Origin: Sphingobacterium sp. UBA7855
Lineage (GTDB): Bacteria; Bacteroidota; Bacteroidia; Sphingobacteriales; Sphingobacteriaceae
Direction: 5' to 3'
Length of the DNA: 53,231 nucleotides
NCBI GenBank assembly: GCA_002500745.1
Contig: DLST01000009.1
Location: 1-53,231 of the forward strand
A program made the translations under genes and the position numbers. This document shows, piece after piece, positions 1 to 7,655 of the stretch. Every line of letters begins with the position of its first letter. Position 1 is the first letter of the stretch. The notes beneath the pieces are model-generated. The model worked only from the letters and a program-made list of their open reading frames with translations. It made no database searches and had not been told where the DNA came from.

Positions 1-35
1 GTATTTCCATGTAGAGGCTATGGCCTATCCTTCGC

Positions 36-286
36 CTATCGGTCATCGCAGCACAGGACCGTCGGAGAGCCCAGTCCATCGGTAGCTGCTCCGAAGCCGC
101 CGCTATCCTGCAACATCATTATTGGACAATCGTTTGCATTCCATAATTGCTTTATTACTTCGATTTGTCTGCTGCCGCTAAAAGATGTTGAGGCTGGTCC
201 AGCGGAGGCTATCCATCTGCCATGTACTTTTTCCCATCCTTACTCGCTGCGTGACCAATCCCTATCCTATTTCTATTTGCTATCAT
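36..286 (-). pseudogene. Possible decayed coding fragment, family not recognised
   Basis: Two overlapping minus-strand frames read like protein but neither makes a gene. One (about 286 to 209) begins MIANRNRIGIGHAASKDGKK; GHAASKDGK resembles the GHATSKDG repeat of glycoside hydrolase 43/32-like five-bladed propellers. The other (about 240 to 36) contains QIEVIKQLWNANDCPIMMLQ followed by DSGGFGAATDG and then stops. Joining them needs a frameshift near 209-215. The plus-strand frame 1-312 is open but its translation looks like an antisense shadow. The stretch is visibly richer in G+C than the flanking sequence. It could be a pseudogene 3' end or chance; the upstream context lies outside the window. 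Confidence 0.25.
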
Positions 287-335
287 TCGTATTTGTGCCA
301 GATATTAACTAATTTAGTGCTTATTGCATTTTATT

Positions 336-1223
336 ATGATGAAAATAAAACAGATATCGATATTCATTTTTTTGATCTTGTTCTTTCTAAAGCATGATCG
401 ACTAATTGCGCAGAATAAATCTCTAGACGACGGCGTCTTACGCATTTTGGCCATTGGTAATAGCTTTTCCGAAGATGCTATTGAACAAAATTTATATGAA
501 TTAGCGAAAGCAGGAAAGAAAAAGATAGTGATCGGAAATCTCTATATTGGCGGAGCTCCTTTGAGTTTACATGTAAGGAATGCAAAAGATGATAAGCCTG
601 CTTACCGCTATCGCAAAATCAATATTGATGGAAAAATGTCTGAGAAAGCAAATGAACGCTTATCTGAGGCGTTAATAGATGAAGCCTGGGATTATATCAG
701 CTTTCAGCAAGCAAGTCCACTATCGGGTGATTATGATTCCTATGCGAAAGATCTTCCCCTTTTGTATGAGTACGTAACGAAGCATGTTGCATTTCCTGAG
801 ACAAGATATATATTGCATCAGACTTGGGCATATCAAAATGGGGCATCTCACGAAGGTTTTGTCCGTTATAACCGTAGTCAGGATATTATGTATAAGGCGA
901 TTGCCCGTACTTCTCGAGAGGTCTTTAACTGGGGGAATTTTGATCTATTAGTGCCGTGCGGCACAGCGATCCAAAATGCACGCTCAAGTTTTATCGGAGA
1001 TCATTTTACACGCGATGGTTATCATCTAAATTTAGATTACGGACGTTTTACTGCGGCTTGTACCTGGTATGAATCTTTGTTCCATGAAAGTGTGTTGAGT
1101 AATACATTTTTACCCCTCAAAGTAACCTATGTGGAGGGAACTATTGCGCGGGCTGCTGCACATAAGGCAGTGGAAACTCCTTATGGAGTAACTGTATTAA
1201 AGGATTTTCAATTAGTCAATTAA
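336..1223 (+). CDS. DUF4886 domain-containing exported protein
   Basis: 295 aa. A hydrophobic signal peptide (about residues 3-22, ending near IAQ) is followed by the start of a DUF4886 domain, RILAIGNSFSEDAIEQNL. The GNSFS segment resembles the nucleophile block of SGNH-type hydrolases, so an esterase-like periplasmic role is possible but unproven. A late D-G-Y-H-L (in FTRDGYHLNLDYGRF) could provide the Asp/His pair of such a site. An upstream in-frame TTG at 324 exists, but ATG at 336 (or 339) gives a normal signal peptide. The DinB gene starts 7 bp downstream on the same strand, so the two may be co-transcribed. Substrate unknown. Confidence 0.85.
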   Translation: MMKIKQISIFIFLILFFLKHDRLIAQNKSLDDGVLRILAIGNSFSEDAIEQNLYELAKAGKKKIVIGNLYIGGAPLSLHVRNAKDDKPAYRYRKINIDGKMSEKANERLSEALIDEAWDYISFQQASPLSGDYDSYAKDLPLLYEYVTKHVAFPETRYILHQTWAYQNGASHEGFVRYNRSQDIMYKAIARTSREVFNWGNFDLLVPCGTAIQNARSSFIGDHFTRDGYHLNLDYGRFTAACTWYESLFHESVLSNTFLPLKVTYVEGTIARAAAHKAVETPYGVTVLKDFQLVN

Positions 1224-1230
1224 TATTTAT

Positions 1231-1731
1231 ATGAGTATTAAAAAGAGTTATTTGATCGAATTGGATCAAGAAACCAAAAACACAAGACGTATTTTAGATC
1301 GTATACCGGATGATAAATTGGATTGGCGTCCGCACGATAAATCAATGCGCTTGGGTGAGCTGGCTTCTCACGTGGTTGGACTACACAACTGGGTACACCA
1401 GGCAATACCAAAAGATGTATTCGATTTCAGAGTGGATTATCAACCTATTAAAGTGTCCTCTGTAGAAGAATTAAAAGAAATCTTAACAATGGGATTGGAA
1501 AATAATAAGGCCGCAATTGAAGGTATTCAAGAGGAAGACTGGTTTAAAGAGTGGGGGTTACAATCTGGAGATTATGTTATTGCACGTTTACCCCGAGCCG
1601 GAGCGATACGTTTTATTGTTAATAACCATATAATACATCATCGTGGTCAGTTAACGGTATATTTACGATTGTTGGATATTGCTGTACCTGGCTTATATGG
1701 ACCATCGGCAGATGAAGCAATGCCGATATAG
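1231..1731 (+). CDS. DinB family putative metal-dependent protein
   Basis: 166 aa four-helix-bundle protein of the DinB/YfiT class. The three histidines expected for the metal site are visible: one in ELASHVVGLHNW near residue 47 and a pair in NNHIIHHRGQL near residue 136. The ending LRLLDIAVPGLYGPSADE is typical of this family, which includes thiol-dependent transferases and damage-inducible proteins; the actual reaction cannot be told from sequence. ATG start, 7 bp after the DUF4886 gene. A strong hairpin at 1754-1791 ends the transcription unit. Confidence 0.88.
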   Translation: MSIKKSYLIELDQETKNTRRILDRIPDDKLDWRPHDKSMRLGELASHVVGLHNWVHQAIPKDVFDFRVDYQPIKVSSVEELKEILTMGLENNKAAIEGIQEEDWFKEWGLQSGDYVIARLPRAGAIRFIVNNHIIHHRGQLTVYLRLLDIAVPGLYGPSADEAMPI

Positions 1732-1753
1732 TGTGTATCGTCGCCAATTAAGA

Positions 1754-1791
1754 AAAAGAAAGGGAATCAAATTTTTGATTCCCTTTCTTTT
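1754..1791. terminator. Bidirectional rho-independent terminator between DinB and sucD
   Basis: An 18-nt arm AAAAGAAAGGGAATCAAA (1754-1771) pairs perfectly with 1774-1791. The A-run on one side and T-run on the other let the hairpin serve both convergent genes. Confidence 0.85.
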
Positions 1792-1809
1792 ATATGCTTT
1801 ATCAGCTAG

Positions 1810-2682
1810 TTATTTAGCCAATTCTTCAGCGATTGCTTTTCCGATTTCAGCTGGAGACTCAACAACACGAATGCCACACTCACGCATAATTTTCATTTTT
1901 GCAGCTGCTGTGTCGTCTGCACCACCTACAATTGCACCAGCGTGTCCCATACGACGTCCTGGAGGCGCTGTTTGGCCTGCGATAAATCCAACAACAGGTT
2001 TAGTACCATGTTCTTTGATCCAATGAGCAGCTTCAGCTTCCATTCCACCACCGATTTCACCAATCATGATGATAGCTTCAGTTTCAGGATCATTCATCAA
2101 TAATTCAACAGCTTCTTTTGTTGTTGTACCGATAATAGGGTCGCCACCAATTCCGATTGCAGTTGTAATTCCTAATCCCGCTTTTACCGTTTGATCTACA
2201 GCTTCGTAAGTCAAAGTTCCCGACTTAGAAACAACACCTACATTACCTTTTTTGAAGATAAATCCTGGCATGATACCGATTTTAGCTTCGTCTGCAGTGA
2301 TAATACCTGGACAGTTAGGACCGATTAAACGAGAGTTTTTGTCGCTTAAATAAGATTTAACTTGGATCATATCCTTTGTCGGGATACCTTCTGTGATACA
2401 AACAATCACTTCAATACCTGCAGCGGCAGCTTCCATGATCGCATCCGCAGCAAATGCTGGAGGTACAAAGATAATAGAAACATTAGCTCCTGTAGCGTCT
2501 ACTGCATCTTGAACAGTATTGAATACAGGACGGTCTAAGTGTTGTTGACCACCTTTACCAGGAGTAACACCACCAACTACATTTGTTCCGTACTCAATCA
2601 TTTGAGTAGCATGGTAAGTACCTTCGTTTCCAGTGAAACCTTGAACGATTACTTTTGAATCTTTATTAACTAATACACTCAT
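1810..2682 (-). CDS. sucD: Succinate-CoA ligase, alpha subunit
   Basis: 290 aa, the normal SucD length. It forms the CoA-binding half of succinyl-CoA synthetase, making succinate and NTP from succinyl-CoA in the TCA cycle. The N-terminal Rossmann CoA-binding part contains [33 protein letters not shown] and [14 protein letters not shown] are family signatures, and [12 protein letters not shown] near the C-terminus carries the phosphorylated histidine. ATG at 2682 ([10 protein letters not shown]) was chosen over an upstream TTG. The beta subunit gene sucC is not beside it, a separation common in Bacteroidota. It is convergent with DinB and shares the hairpin at 1754-1791. Confidence 0.97.
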   Translation of the reverse strand: MSVLVNKDSKVIVQGFTGNEGTYHATQMIEYGTNVVGGVTPGKGGQQHLDRPVFNTVQDAVDATGANVSIIFVPPAFAADAIMEAAAAGIEVIVCITEGIPTKDMIQVKSYLSDKNSRLIGPNCPGIITADEAKIGIMPGFIFKKGNVGVVSKSGTLTYEAVDQTVKAGLGITTAIGIGGDPIIGTTTKEAVELLMNDPETEAIIMIGEIGGGMEAEAAHWIKEHGTKPVVGFIAGQTAPPGRRMGHAGAIVGGADDTAAAKMKIMRECGIRVVESPAEIGKAIAEELAK

Positions 2683-2772
2683 TTCTTCTTTAAATTTTGC
2701 ACACAAATCTACTATTTTGCTTTCTAAAATGGAAGCAATGTGAATAGGAATGTGACCTTTATTGATAAATTT

Positions 2773-3306
2773 TTAAATGGAATTGCGTTTTTGGATAAAA
2801 TCCCAAAGAATAATGCCAATTGCGACAGATACATTGAAGGAGTGTTTCGTTCCGTATTGCGGTATTTCGATACAGGTATCAATTTTTCTCATGACCTCTT
2901 CATCCACCCCATTGACTTCATTTCCAAAAATCAATGCATATTTTTGGTGATTTTCGGGTTTGAAATCATGTAGCATAACACTGTTATCTGCTTGCTCAAT
3001 GGCAACAATGACATAGCCTTCTGACCGAAGCTGATCGACGACAGCTGCAGTATCCTGATGATATTCCCAAGCGACCGATTGGGTTGCTCCTAAGGCTGTC
3101 TTTTCGATTTCGCGATGGGGAGGCGTTCCGGTGATGCCACACAAGTATATTTTTTCAATAGCAAACCCATCTGCTGTACGAAAGGCCGAGCCTACATTAT
3201 GCATGCTCCGTACATTGTCCATAATGATTGCGATTGGAGTTTTTTCTTGTTTTTTAAACGATTCAACATCTGTACGTTGAAGTTCATCCATCGATAATTT
3301 TTGCAT
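2773..3306 (-). CDS. SpoU/TrmH family RNA 2'-O-methyltransferase
   Basis: 177 aa, a compact SPOUT (trefoil-knot) enzyme using S-adenosylmethionine. The three SpoU motifs are visible: motif 1 NVGSAFRTADGF with the catalytic Arg, motif 2 IFGNEVNGVDEEV, and motif 3 IPQYGTKHSFNVSVA. It lacks the N-terminal substrate-binding extension of larger members. The substrate (tRNA Gm18 or an rRNA site) cannot be assigned. ATG at 3306 lies only 5 bp below a TATATTTG box, so either the mRNA is nearly leaderless or translation starts at the internal ATG MDELQR (3291). It is divergent from rpsT. Confidence 0.92.
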   Translation of the reverse strand: MQKLSMDELQRTDVESFKKQEKTPIAIIMDNVRSMHNVGSAFRTADGFAIEKIYLCGITGTPPHREIEKTALGATQSVAWEYHQDTAAVVDQLRSEGYVIVAIEQADNSVMLHDFKPENHQKYALIFGNEVNGVDEEVMRKIDTCIEIPQYGTKHSFNVSVAIGIILWDFIQKRNSI

Positions 3307-3310
3307 GCTG

Positions 3311-3318
3311 CAAATATA
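3311..3318 (-). promoter_or_regulatory. Candidate -7 box for the SpoU methyltransferase
   Basis: The minus strand reads TATATTTG, an exact TAnnTTTG match, 5 bp before the annotated ATG. No convincing TTG -33 element was found at the usual spacing. Confidence 0.5.
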
Positions 3319-3343
3319 CTAAACCTAAAAAATAAAATAGATT

Positions 3344-3373
3344 TTGAATATTGAAAATAAGGTGTTATTTTTG
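3344..3373 (+). promoter_or_regulatory. Bacteroidota sigma-70 promoter of rpsT
   Basis: TTTG ending at 3346, a 19-bp spacer, then TATTTTTG at 3366-3373. This matches the TTTG/N19/TAnnTTTG arrangement. The start codon is 48 bp beyond the -7 box. Confidence 0.8.
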
Positions 3374-3420
3374 CAGTCCGAATTACAAGAAAAAAATTGA
3401 ATAAAAATTAGCTAAAAAAA

Positions 3421-3675
3421 ATGGCAAATCATAAATCAGCGATCAAAAGAATTAGAGCAAACGCTACTAAACGTTTAAGAAACCGTTACCAAGCAAAAAC
3501 TACACGTAACGCAATCAAAAAATTACGTCATACTACTTCTGCGGAAGAAGCAAAAACATTGTTACCACGCGTAATTTCTATGCTTGATCGTTTGGCAAAG
3601 AAAAATGTGATCCACAAGAAAAAAGCTTCAAACAACAAATCTAAGTTAACTAAATTTGTTAACGGTTTAGCGTAA
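3421..3675 (+). CDS. rpsT: 30S ribosomal protein S20
   Basis: 84 aa, very basic, with the classic start [20 protein letters not shown] and end [21 protein letters not shown]20 is a primary 16S rRNA-binding protein of the small subunit. It is monocistronic with its own promoter (3344-3373) and terminator (3695-3724). The A-rich leader just before ATG lacks a Shine-Dalgarno sequence, as expected for highly expressed Bacteroidota genes. Confidence 0.98.
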   Translation: MANHKSAIKRIRANATKRLRNRYQAKTTRNAIKKLRHTTSAEEAKTLLPRVISMLDRLAKKNVIHKKKASNNKSKLTKFVNGLA

Positions 3676-3694
3676 GCTTTTTGTATAGATATTG

Positions 3695-3724
3695 AGGGGT
3701 ACAGCTCGCTGTATCCCTTTTCTT
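3695..3724 (+). terminator. Terminator of rpsT
   Basis: GGGGTACAGC (3696-3705) pairs with GCTGTATCCC (3708-3717), with one G-U pair, followed by TTTTCTTT. Confidence 0.8.
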
Positions 3725-3767
3725 TATGTTATATACTTTGGATTTCTCTTTCCAAGCGAATTGTAAA

Positions 3768-3797
3768 TAAAAAAGCATCGATATTCGATGCTTTTTT
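3768..3797. terminator. Terminator of the DUF1080 gene (bidirectional)
   Basis: A-rich arm ending AAAAAGCATCGA, loop TAT, then TCGATGCTTTTTT. The hairpin is symmetric with A and T tails, so it serves the minus-strand gene ending at 3822 and can back up rpsT. Confidence 0.8.
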
Positions 3798-3821
3798 ACG
3801 TTTAATCCTTTCTTGCAAACC

Positions 3822-4673
3822 TTATTGGTGCAAATTGGGTAGCAATTCGGCAATAACCTTTTTCAATTTGTTTGGATCTTTCATATAAGGTTCTAAATCG
3901 TAAAGCTCTACCTTTTTGAAGTCAATCGGATGACTTTCACTTTGAAGTGAAATGGTACCTTTAGTCAATAGCTGACCATCTTTTTTTACGTTTGGGTCAA
4001 AATCGCTTACGTTTCCGCCACCAATTTGGGGCTTAGTATACTGTAAGACTACTTTATCTTCAAGAATATGCTGTACTAAAGAGTCGCCCAGCACTAGGAA
4101 ATCCGCAGTTACCCATTGGTCCCCGGCATAAGTTTTGGATGTTGAGCTGATGCAATGTGGCGTGAATAATTTGTTGTTCATAACAACGTTGGTACCTGGG
4201 GTACACAAATTACTTGTGGTCCGTTCATCTTTGCCATTTCCGCCCAACAGCTGTCCTTCAATTGATATTGGAAAGTCCTGATCTACGCCCATGGTTTTTG
4301 GATCTTGTCCATGTAACATGGCTCCACTATTACGCCAGGCCCAGCCTTCACCACCATTCGCCTGTTCACCAACAAATCGGTAAGTGACACGTAATAGATA
4401 AGCAGAGAATTCTTTATTATAGAACAGGTGGCCATACTGAAAATTGAAATTATCATAGCCATCATATCTCACCTTAAGTAATCCGTCTTCTACGCGAAAT
4501 GTATTTTTATAATTATCCCCAACTTTGTGATTTCTAATCTTAGGGGTCCAGTTCTTTAAGTCTTTCCCATTAAATAATTGAATGGGTTTGGGTTTCTTGT
4601 CTTGAGCGTTGGCAAATAGATTAGTGCTAAGCAATAGAATTCCAGCACTATAAATGATATGTTTGAATTTCAT
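3822..4673 (-). CDS. Exported DUF1080 (3-keto-disaccharide hydrolase-like) protein
   Basis: 283 aa with a signal peptide (residues 1-23, ending NANAQ). The mature part opens with PIQLFNGKDLKNWTPKI, the usual DUF1080 start; the domain is a concanavalin-like jelly roll. Other family marks are WAWRNSGAMLHGQDP and FPISIEGQLLGG, and SESHPIDFKKVELYDLEP at the end. Family members are linked to periplasmic 3-keto-glycoside hydrolysis, but this one has no oxidoreductase partner nearby, so the substrate is open. ATG at 4673 is fixed by the signal peptide. The AraC gene lies upstream on the same strand, 39 bp away. Confidence 0.9.
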   Translation of the reverse strand: MKFKHIIYSAGILLLSTNLFANAQDKKPKPIQLFNGKDLKNWTPKIRNHKVGDNYKNTFRVEDGLLKVRYDGYDNFNFQYGHLFYNKEFSAYLLRVTYRFVGEQANGGEGWAWRNSGAMLHGQDPKTMGVDQDFPISIEGQLLGGNGKDERTTSNLCTPGTNVVMNNKLFTPHCISSTSKTYAGDQWVTADFLVLGDSLVQHILEDKVVLQYTKPQIGGGNVSDFDPNVKKDGQLLTKGTISLQSESHPIDFKKVELYDLEPYMKDPNKLKKVIAELLPNLHQ

Positions 4674-4712
4674 CCTGAATTAGGTTTATTGACCTAAATT
4701 AGGTAAACATTT

Positions 4713-5546
4713 TTATATAAGCAATTCTTTTTGTTTGACATATTCGCTGGGACGGATACCGACAACCTTATTGAATGTGTTACTAAATGTGGGTAAGCTA
4801 TTATACCCCACTTTGAGTGCAACTTCATTTACACTCAATTTTTCGTCCAAAAGCAGCTTAAGTGCCGTCAGCATTCTGAGGATTGTGTAATACTGGATAA
4901 AAGACATATTTAATTCTTTTTGAAACAATCTGGCTAATGTGCGTTCGCTAATGTTAAATAATCCTGCAAGCTTTTTAAAGTTGACATTTTCCGTTATATT
5001 TTCTTCTAGGTAAGTGACTATATCCTTTAATTTTTGGTGACTGGGATAGGGCAGGGCTAATGGAAGTTCATGCAGGGATAACTCTGGAAGGATAAGTTTA
5101 AATGCAGTAGCAATGCTGTATTTAGGCTCTTCAACTGGAAATATATTGCCGTTCCAGCGGTTAGTGAACATGATAAGCTCTATCAAAAGATCATTTACAG
5201 GATAAATTCCCATCTTGCTGTAAAATGGAGCATCATTATTGGCTTTTGGAAAGTATAAATTACGCATAACGACCTCTGGTGTGCTCGGATGAATACTATG
5301 CTTTATACCGGCAGGAATCCATAAATAATGACGCGCTGGTAAGAAATATGACTTTTTCTCTGTTTTGATAAAAACCACACCGCCTTCGGTATATAGAAAT
5401 TGATCCTTATCGTGGCGATGCTCGGAAATATATTGCTCTGCTATAATAGCGTGATGACAATAAATGCTATCTTCAAATGAGTCTACTTCCGTCATGTAAT
5501 AACGGTTGACATATTTTGCATCTGTCGTAATATCTTGTGTATTCAT
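4713..5546 (-). CDS. AraC family transcriptional regulator
   Basis: 277 aa. The N-terminal half is a cupin-like sensor (HRHDKDQFLYTEGGV about residues 39-53, then PARHYLWIPAGIKHS). The C-terminal half (about 170-275) has two helix-turn-helix units: FKKLAGLFNISERTLARLFQ, and SVNEVALKVGYNSLPTFSNT with GIRPSEYVKQ. This architecture is common in small-metabolite-responsive AraC activators. It lies upstream of the DUF1080 gene and divergent from the CoA-transferase at 5957, either of which may be its target. A -7-like TACCTTTG (minus, 5569-5576) sits just above its ATG. Confidence 0.93.
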   Translation of the reverse strand: MNTQDITTDAKYVNRYYMTEVDSFEDSIYCHHAIIAEQYISEHRHDKDQFLYTEGGVVFIKTEKKSYFLPARHYLWIPAGIKHSIHPSTPEVVMRNLYFPKANNDAPFYSKMGIYPVNDLLIELIMFTNRWNGNIFPVEEPKYSIATAFKLILPELSLHELPLALPYPSHQKLKDIVTYLEENITENVNFKKLAGLFNISERTLARLFQKELNMSFIQYYTILRMLTALKLLLDEKLSVNEVALKVGYNSLPTFSNTFNKVVGIRPSEYVKQKELLI

Positions 5547-5595
5547 TTTAAACTATCATCCTATTTGACAAAGGTAAGACTTTTTTACTAGACGG

Positions 5596-5617
5596 CACCT
5601 TTTACTTACTAAAGGTG
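5596..5617. promoter_or_regulatory. Inverted repeat, candidate operator
   Basis: CACCTTT, 8 bp, AAAGGTG: a perfect 7-bp dyad in the divergent region. The right arm is also a direct repeat (AAAGGTRAG) of 5570-5578, which overlaps the AraC gene's -7 box. The position suggests autoregulation, but the binding protein is inferred only. Confidence 0.4.
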
Positions 5618-5793
5618 AGTGTGCACTTACAGTAAAACGGTTTTTCTCTATCTTGAAAGTTAGTATTTACTTACTCTAATTTTTAGGTATTATGGGTAAG
5701 TTATTTATTTACAGTATGATATAAATTATAAATGTAGGTGATGTAAACTATTTTTTTGCTATGATTTGTTGTATATTTTTGATCTTTAGCTAA

Positions 5794-5826
5794 TTGCGTA
5801 TTCTTAGTCGCGTTTGAATAATTTTG
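5794..5826 (+). promoter_or_regulatory. Weak promoter candidate for the CoA-transferase
   Basis: TTG at 5794-5796, a 22-bp spacer and TAATTTTG at 5819-5826. The -7 box fits TAnnTTTG but the spacing is longer than usual. Confidence 0.35.
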
Positions 5827-5956
5827 TGTCACATGACAATAAATATAGCGCTGGAAAAAATGCTAAAATTGTTTGGTGTAAAGCTCTATGATATATATTA
5901 AATAGCTTTCAATTTCTTAAGTTTACAATAACTGAATAAAATAAAATTATAACACT

Positions 5957-7453
5957 ATGGCTTACGAAAGAATAAAAGTTCAAAGCTTACATGATAAAGT
6001 AATTACAGGGGAGGAAGCCGCTCAATTATTTCAAAATGGAATGGTGGTTGGATCTAGTGGTTTTACGAAGGCTGGAGATAGCAAGGTTGTATTACCGGCA
6101 TTAGCTGAACGAGCCAAGGTGGATCCATTGAAAATAACCTTGATCACAGGGGCTTCTTTAGGGCATGGAACTGACGGTAAATTGGCCGAGGCGGGAGCAC
6201 TATCCAAGCGCATGCCTTTCCAGGTAGATCGTATTCTCCGTAATAAAATAAATACTGGAGATGTATTGTTTATTGATCAACATCTAAGCGAAACAGCAGA
6301 ATTGCTGCACAATAAGAATTTACCTCAAGTAGACATTGCCGTTCTCGAAGTTGCAGCAATTGAATCTGACGGAAGTATTGTTCCAACGACTTCTGTGGGC
6401 AATTCAGCGACTTTTGCTGCTTTGGCTAAGCAGGTTATTTTGGAGATAAATACAGCGATCCCGATGAGCATCAAGGGGATACATGATATTTACCAGGCAG
6501 AGGATTATCCACGGCGTAATGTTATTCCAATCGTCGCTCCTGAAAATAAAATTGGGCGTAAAACTATTCCTTTGGACCCAAGCAAGGTGGTGGGGATTGT
6601 TTTTACGAATGAATTGGATAGCCCTGCTGATATTGCTGAACCCGATATCAAAACAACAGCCATAGCCAAGCATATTTTAAACTTTTTTGAAAATGAAGTG
6701 GAACTTGGCCATTTGTCAGAGAGTTTAATGCCGCTTCAAGCGGGTATTGGAAAAGTTGCCAATGCTGTTTTGACGGGATTTATACATAGTAAGTTTCGAA
6801 ATTTAACCATGTTTTCTGAGGTCTTGCAAGATAGTACATTCGACCTTATCGATGCCGGAAAACTTGATTTTGCTTCGGCTTCTTCAATAACAGTCTCGGA
6901 AGAATGTTATTCAAGAGTGTTTGATCATTTGGATCGATACCGTGATAAAATTGTGTTACGCCCGCAAAATATCTCCAATACTCCTGGATTGATCAAACGT
7001 TTGGGGATTATAGCGATCAATACTGCCATTGAGTTTGATATTTATGGAAATGTAAATTCTACCCATACTTCGGGTACTAATATTATGAATGGTATTGGAG
7101 GATCGGGCGATTTTGCGCGAAATGCTTATTTGAGCATCTTTGTCACTCAGGCAGCCTCTAAGGGCGATGCAATATCTCATATTGTTCCAATGGTTTCCCA
7201 TGTAGATCACACGGAGCATGATGTAGATATATTAGTGACAGATTTTGGTTTGGCCGATTTACGTGGTTTAGCGCCTCGCGAACGTGCAAAAGTTATTATT
7301 GACAATTGCGTACACCCCGATTATAAGGAGCAGCTTTTAGATTACTATAACCGAGCTTGTGAAAGGGGGGGGCATACTCCGCATTTATTAGAAGAAGCTT
7401 TTAGCTGGCATATTCATCTCCGTGAAAAAGGTACTATGAAAAAGCATAAGTAG
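5957..7453 (+). CDS. Acetyl-CoA hydrolase / succinyl-CoA:acetate CoA-transferase family protein
   Basis: 498 aa, the full length of the Cat1/AarC family. Visible features are the N-terminal SSGFTKAGDSKVVLPALAER, a conserved GIGKVANAVLTGF block, and FSEVLQDSTFDLIDAGKL, whose Glu (about residue 288) lies where the family carries its catalytic glutamate (from memory). A late GIGGSGDFARNAYLS and FGLADLRGLAPRERAK are also typical. It would move CoA between succinyl-CoA and acetate (or propionate) in the cytoplasm, linking acetate handling to the TCA cycle that also uses sucD in this window. ATG start. It stands alone and divergent from an AraC regulator. Confidence 0.93.
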   Translation: MAYERIKVQSLHDKVITGEEAAQLFQNGMVVGSSGFTKAGDSKVVLPALAERAKVDPLKITLITGASLGHGTDGKLAEAGALSKRMPFQVDRILRNKINTGDVLFIDQHLSETAELLHNKNLPQVDIAVLEVAAIESDGSIVPTTSVGNSATFAALAKQVILEINTAIPMSIKGIHDIYQAEDYPRRNVIPIVAPENKIGRKTIPLDPSKVVGIVFTNELDSPADIAEPDIKTTAIAKHILNFFENEVELGHLSESLMPLQAGIGKVANAVLTGFIHSKFRNLTMFSEVLQDSTFDLIDAGKLDFASASSITVSEECYSRVFDHLDRYRDKIVLRPQNISNTPGLIKRLGIIAINTAIEFDIYGNVNSTHTSGTNIMNGIGGSGDFARNAYLSIFVTQAASKGDAISHIVPMVSHVDHTEHDVDILVTDFGLADLRGLAPRERAKVIIDNCVHPDYKEQLLDYYNRACERGGHTPHLLEEAFSWHIHLREKGTMKKHK

Positions 7454-7615
7454 CGCTCTTCCAATTGAAGTATCACGTATTTTACCACCGATTATAATCC
7501 GATTTTGATCACTTAATTGCAGCGATTAAAATCATTAGGTCGCAATGGTGGTAACGATATCGTTGAGAATTACATGAACGATGGATTGAACAGTTTGGAA
7601 AGCAGGAATAATAGG

Positions 7616-7651
7616 AAAATGCCGTTAAATTAGTTGTTTTAACGGCATTTT
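7616..7651. terminator. Terminator between CoA-transferase and the convergent exported protein
   Basis: AAAATGCCGTTAAA (7616-7629), a loop, then TTTAACGGCATTTT (7638-7651) with flanking T's. The stem is perfect and symmetric, so usable by both strands. The 160 bp before it shows no gene. Confidence 0.85.
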
Positions 7652-7655
7652 TACG

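Larger units (their letters stand above)
5547..5956. other. Divergent intergenic region, araC-type gene / CoA-transferase gene
   Basis: 410 bp without a credible gene, very A+T-rich. It holds the -7-like box of the AraC gene (5569-5576), a CACCTTT dyad (5596-5617), TTTACTTACT repeated at 5601-5610 and 5666-5675, and a possible plus-strand promoter at 5794-5826. Confidence 0.6.

Noticed and set aside
1679..2026. 115-codon plus ORF over the DinB end and sucD
   Set aside because: It is antisense to sucD and crosses the terminator; a shadow ORF.
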